DNA from: an uncultured Candidatus Saccharibacteria bacterium
GTDB lineage: Bacteria; Patescibacteriota; Saccharimonadia; Saccharimonadales; Saccharimonadaceae
DNA: 42,439 nt
Direction: 5' to 3'
NCBI GenBank assembly: GCA_947306585.1
Contig: CAMZGX010000002.1
Span: 1-42,439 of the forward strand
The translations under genes and the position numbers were made by a program. Shown here piece after piece: positions 39,141 to 42,439 of this stretch (within the stretch, counting starts at the first letter, position 1; each line of letters begins with the position of its first letter). Below the pieces are notes generated by a model. The model did no database searches. It was not told where the DNA came from and saw only the letters and a program-made list of their open reading frames with translations.

Positions 39141-41597
39141 CTATAATTCACCCCAATTTTTGCCGGTTGTGACTTCGACTGCGAGTTTAATTTTTAGCTC
39201 TGGAGCAACGTTTTCCATTTCGGTTTGAAGCATTTTTGAAACCATTTCAGCTTTATCTTCATCACATTCAATGATGATGGAATCGTGAATCTGAAGAATC
39301 ATTTGAGCGCCAGCTGGAAGAATGTGATCGAGTTTAATCATCACGCGTTTCATTAAGTCGGCTTCAGTTCCCTGAATTGGCATGTTTTGAGCTGCGCGTT
39401 CTGCACCCATGCGAACGATAAAGTTTGAAGACTTTACATCTGGGGTTGGGCGACGACGACCAAAGAAAGTTTCGACGTATCCTTGGCCCTTAGCTTGGAC
39501 AAGAACTTGATCGAGATAATCTTTGATTGGGCTACGGACGCGGAAGTAATCGTCAATAAATTCTTTAGCTTCATAAAAACTCATACCAGCAGCATCAGCG
39601 AGTCCTTTTGGACTCATACCATACATGACGCCGAAGTTAATTACCTTTGCAGCGCGACGCTGATCTTTTGTGACTGCTTCCATTGGGATATTGAAGACTT
39701 CGCTAGCGGTCTTCGTGTGAATATCAACGCCGGAGTTGAAGTTTTCGATCAGTTTTTCATCGCCAGACAGAATAGCAGCGAGACGAAGTTCGAACTGTGA
39801 GTAGTCGGCAGAGATGAAGACTTTGCCTTCCCTTGCGATAAAACCTTTACGAATTTCCTTACCGATTTCAGTACGGACTGGAATATTCTGAAGATTTGGA
39901 TTTACGCTCGACAAACGACCAGTAGCGGTGACGTTTTGAGTGAAGGTAGTATGAATGGAATCGGTTTCATCGGCAAGAGTTGGAAGTGGCAAGATGTAAG
40001 TCGAAAGTAATTTAGCGTTTTCACGATACTCTTCAATGAGTGGAATAATTTCATGAGTGCCCTCGAGTTTCTCGAGTTCTTTTGCGCCGGTTGAATAGCC
40101 TCTTGAAGTCTTTTTAATTCCCTTAGTTGGGAGTTCGAGTTTAGTGAAAAGAATATCGGAAAGCTGGATTGGTGAATTGACATTGAATTCCATGCCAGCG
40201 AGCGCATGAATTTTTTTCTCAATTTCAGCAACCTTTTTTGAAAATTCTGTTTCAAGTTTTTTGAAATGTTCGCGATCGATTTTGACGCCAGTTTTTTCCA
40301 TTTTATACAGAACTGGGATCATTGGTAGATCAAGGTTTTCGTAAACTTCTTTAAGCTTTGGATATTTTCTAAATTCGGTAACTTCGTGTTTGTAGTCGCC
40401 TTCATTATCTTCGTTAAATGAAAGTCCGAGTTGCTCATCGTTCTCTTTTCTAGCGAGAGGGTTTAGCAAGAATTCAGCCTGAGAGATGTCCCAATATTTT
40501 TTGCCATTCAAAATTTTTTCAGCAAATTTCTCATCGGCATGCATGGCAGTTTTAACGTCGCGAGCGATGATTAGATCTTTCGGAATTTCGACTTCGATTG
40601 GAGTGGATTCAATCTCGGCGATAGCTTTAACTTCTTGAACTTTCCCCATTAAAGCTTCAATTCTGGCTTTAACGTCTTCGTGTTGTTCTTTGGCAGAAAC
40701 TGGGTCGAGCTTATCGAGTTCGGCACTGTATTTGCGGACGAGTGAGAAGAATTCAAGATTTTTTAGAGCGGAAATAATTTCATTTTTATTAATGACGAGA
40801 TCTGGAATTTCGGAAAGACTGACTGGCGCATCAAACATAATCTCAGCAAGTTGCTTTGACATGTAAGCGGATTCTTTGCCAGCGATTAGTTTCTTTTGAG
40901 TAGCGCCTTTGATTTCATTGATGTGTTCATAAATGCCATCAAGCGTGCCATAAGTATTTAAGAGAGTAGCTGCTCCCTTTTCGCCAATTCCTGGGACGCC
41001 TGGAATATTATCGGAGTTATCACCCTTAAGAGATTTAAGGTCGAGGAACTGAGATTTTTTAATGCCATATTTTTCTTCTACGGCTGGAACATCAAGTTCT
41101 TCGAGAGTTGAGAAACCTTTTAGTAAACGATACATTTTAGTATTGTCGTCGACAATTTGGAGCATATCGAGATCGGAAGAAACGATGTAAGTTTCCCATT
41201 TACAGATACCGTCTTCATCTAGGTCGTCGTCAGCTTGTTTGGCAAGAGTACCAATGATATCGTCAGCTTCATACTCATCAACTTCAAGAAAGCCCCAACC
41301 AAGAGCTTTAATTAAGTCTCTTAAAAGTGGGATTTGAGCATAAAAATCTTCTGGTGGTTTTACGCGACCAGCTTTATATTCTGGATAGATTTTTGTACGC
41401 TTGGCAGTTGAAGTGTGGGCTTTATCCCAGGCAACCACAACTTTGGTTGGAGAAAGTTTGCGGACGATCTCCATCGCGATGGTAGCGAAGCCATAGACTC
41501 CGGAAGTTGGTGTACCATCGGCACGAGAAAGATTTCCCATTGCATAATATCCACGATAAAATACACTTTTGCCGTCGATAATCACCAACTTATTCAT
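39141..41597 (-). CDS. polA: DNA polymerase I
   Basis: PolA fills gaps and removes RNA primers. The 818-residue protein has an N-terminal 5'-3' exonuclease domain (about 1-285, IIDGKSVFYRGYYAM, then EADDIIGTLA and GVPGIGEKGAATLL). The middle region (about 290-450) replaces the 3'-5' exonuclease but lacks the D-x-E and other acidic residues, so proofreading is probably lost. The polymerase domain (about 450-818) has motif A DYSQFELRLAAILS, the O-helix RRAAKVINFGVMYG and motif C QIHDSIIIE. AGGAGG precedes the ATG. The kinase gene at 41612 ends 14 bases upstream. Confidence 0.95.
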   Translation of the reverse strand: MNKLVIIDGKSVFYRGYYAMGNLSRADGTPTSGVYGFATIAMEIVRKLSPTKVVVAWDKAHTSTAKRTKIYPEYKAGRVKPPEDFYAQIPLLRDLIKALGWGFLEVDEYEADDIIGTLAKQADDDLDEDGICKWETYIVSSDLDMLQIVDDNTKMYRLLKGFSTLEELDVPAVEEKYGIKKSQFLDLKSLKGDNSDNIPGVPGIGEKGAATLLNTYGTLDGIYEHINEIKGATQKKLIAGKESAYMSKQLAEIMFDAPVSLSEIPDLVINKNEIISALKNLEFFSLVRKYSAELDKLDPVSAKEQHEDVKARIEALMGKVQEVKAIAEIESTPIEVEIPKDLIIARDVKTAMHADEKFAEKILNGKKYWDISQAEFLLNPLARKENDEQLGLSFNEDNEGDYKHEVTEFRKYPKLKEVYENLDLPMIPVLYKMEKTGVKIDREHFKKLETEFSKKVAEIEKKIHALAGMEFNVNSPIQLSDILFTKLELPTKGIKKTSRGYSTGAKELEKLEGTHEIIPLIEEYRENAKLLSTYILPLPTLADETDSIHTTFTQNVTATGRLSSVNPNLQNIPVRTEIGKEIRKGFIAREGKVFISADYSQFELRLAAILSGDEKLIENFNSGVDIHTKTASEVFNIPMEAVTKDQRRAAKVINFGVMYGMSPKGLADAAGMSFYEAKEFIDDYFRVRSPIKDYLDQVLVQAKGQGYVETFFGRRRPTPDVKSSNFIVRMGAERAAQNMPIQGTEADLMKRVMIKLDHILPAGAQMILQIHDSIIIECDEDKAEMVSKMLQTEMENVAPELKIKLAVEVTTGKNWGEL

Positions 41598-41611
41598 GAG
41601 TCCTCCTAGAC

Positions 41612-42190
41612 TTAAAAATCAATTTTCTTCAAAATTCCATCGACGTCAGTTTCAAGCTCTTCGACGGATGAGTTGTTGAGAAGATAATAATCTGCAATAG
41701 CGATTGGGCCACCTTTTTCTAGGTTTTCAATTTCAGAACGATCGCGTTCTTGGATTTCTTCGGTGTTGAATGGACGCTCTGGGCGCTTTGCGACACGTTT
41801 GTGACGGATAGATTTATCAACAACGACTGCAAGCACAGAAATCTGGCCTGGGAATTCTTTCTTCAAGATTTTATATTCAGTCCAAGTGTAGAGGCCGTCG
41901 AGCACAATTCTCTTTTGACCAGCAGCAATAAGGTTGTGAACTTCTTTAATGACTTGTTGAACAACCCAATCTTTGCCTTCGGTTTCACGAATCATTTCGC
42001 GGAAATTCTTTTCAGTTTCAGGACTGATACCAATACCGCGTTTTTCCATTTCTTTTAAGATCATTCCACCAAAGTAGACCTTTGGGAAACCTAAGCCTGT
42101 AAGATGATCGACGACGACTGACTTTCCGGAACCAGACATACCAACGACCGCTATAATTTTGACATCTTTATCTTTCGTATCTTTATCCAT
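41612..42190 (-). CDS. P-loop kinase, dephospho-CoA-kinase-like
   Basis: The 192-residue protein has a P-loop (GMSGSGKS, about residues 17-24), a lid-like region rich in Arg (KRVAKRPERPFNTEEIQERD) and the central KRIVLDGLYTWTEY strand, the layout of dephospho-CoA kinase and similar nucleotide kinases. The substrate cannot be decided from sequence alone; dephospho-CoA kinase is one option, an adenylate-kinase-like enzyme another. TATAAT at 42202-42197 lies 6 bases before the ATG, without a ribosome binding site, so it is a leaderless candidate. Confidence 0.78.
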   Translation of the reverse strand: MDKDTKDKDVKIIAVVGMSGSGKSVVVDHLTGLGFPKVYFGGMILKEMEKRGIGISPETEKNFREMIRETEGKDWVVQQVIKEVHNLIAAGQKRIVLDGLYTWTEYKILKKEFPGQISVLAVVVDKSIRHKRVAKRPERPFNTEEIQERDRSEIENLEKGGPIAIADYYLLNNSSVEELETDVDGILKKIDF

Positions 42191-42214
42191 AGTTATATTA
42201 TATCATGCAACCCC

Positions 42215-42439
42215 TTAAAAATGGCGGCAATGTAGGTTTGAATAGGTCTGACTTTGTTCGATTCTAGCCTTGATGCGCGTGATCTCTTGGTCGCCCATGA
42301 TACGGATGTAATAAAAATGTCGACGGTTGTTAAATTTTAGAGGTCTAGTGAGTAAAAATAGCATCTTTCCGTCAATCAAAAGATAACGATCATTAAACTC
42401 ATTGGTCTCGTAAAAATAAAAGCCGGATCTAAATTTGAT
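42215..42439 (-). CDS. 3' end of a gene cut by the window edge
   Basis: A frame open from the right edge encodes 74 residues and ends in TAA at 42217-42215. The residues include NDRYLLIDGKMLFLL and YIRIMGDQEITRIKARIEQ and look protein-like, with a balanced composition. The D-R-Y-L-L-I-D run followed by a charged helix faintly recalls phospholipase-D-like proteins, but this is weak. The start and function are outside the window. Confidence 0.5.
   Translation of the reverse strand: MKFRSGFYFYETNEFNDRYLLIDGKMLFLLTRPLKFNNRRHFYYIRIMGDQEITRIKARIEQSQTYSNLHCRHF

Noticed and set aside
1-42439. CRISPR arrays, insertion sequences, prophage genes, rRNA genes
   Set aside because: No regularly spaced repeats, transposase, integrase or rRNA-like sequence was seen. 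The phage-tail-type lysozyme domain sits in the T4SS-like block and has no phage neighbours.

Overview
The window looks like part of the chromosome of a member of the Patescibacteria (Candidate Phyla Radiation), most likely a Saccharibacterium (TM7). The reasons are the AT-rich coding style with standard stop codons (TGA ends recF, so this is not a recoded Gracilibacteria/Absconditabacteria code), short intergenic gaps, a primase without zinc ligands, many apparently leaderless genes, and a minimal type IV secretion (T4SS)-like locus with PrgI, a TraC-like protein, VirB4, VirB6 and repeated VirB2-like pilins. The taxonomic call is inference; no rRNA gene is present to confirm it.

Layout. 1-4255 is the replication origin neighbourhood: rpmH on the minus strand, then dnaA, an origin, dnaN and recF on the plus strand. 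The dnaA-dnaN gap holds several DnaA boxes and a run of DnaA-trio trinucleotides next to one box. 4259-18825 is a long minus-strand block encoding an envelope-spanning T4SS-like machine: a VirB6-like protein, PrgI/VirB3-like, TraC-like, the VirB4 ATPase, a 905-residue membrane protein of unknown family, two two-domain wall hydrolases, a PEGA-domain protein, a small membrane protein and a lipoprotein. 18989-21075 is a plus-strand run of five VirB2-like pilin paralogues; a sixth lies alone at 22427-22843. One of them (20224-20634) has strongly skewed, C-ending codon use and its own promoter, which suggests a major pilin.

21192-25264 carries Hsp20, ComF, a YunG-like protein, a tRNA-Ser, a 33-codon membrane microprotein gene, pyrF, and a tRNA cluster (Glu, Arg-CCT, Arg-TCT) with partial tRNA copies and a shared short repeat. 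25273-31766 holds a YgjV-like membrane protein, a metallophosphoesterase, a methyltransferase, primase and several small membrane or acidic proteins. 31814-35060 has pgsA, groEL-groES under a CIRCE operator, and queH. 35041-42190 is a minus-strand block with a DUF2130 protein, a processive glycosyltransferase, polA without a recognisable proofreading site, and a P-loop kinase. Both window ends cut through minus-strand genes.

Taken together, the T4SS-like block supplies a pilus or adhesion/secretion channel (pilins, inner-membrane pore, ATPase, and wall hydrolases to open the peptidoglycan). No relaxase, coupling ATPase, VirB11 or outer-membrane core gene is visible here, which fits a host-contact or DNA-uptake machine of an episymbiont better than a conjugation system. 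That role is inferred.
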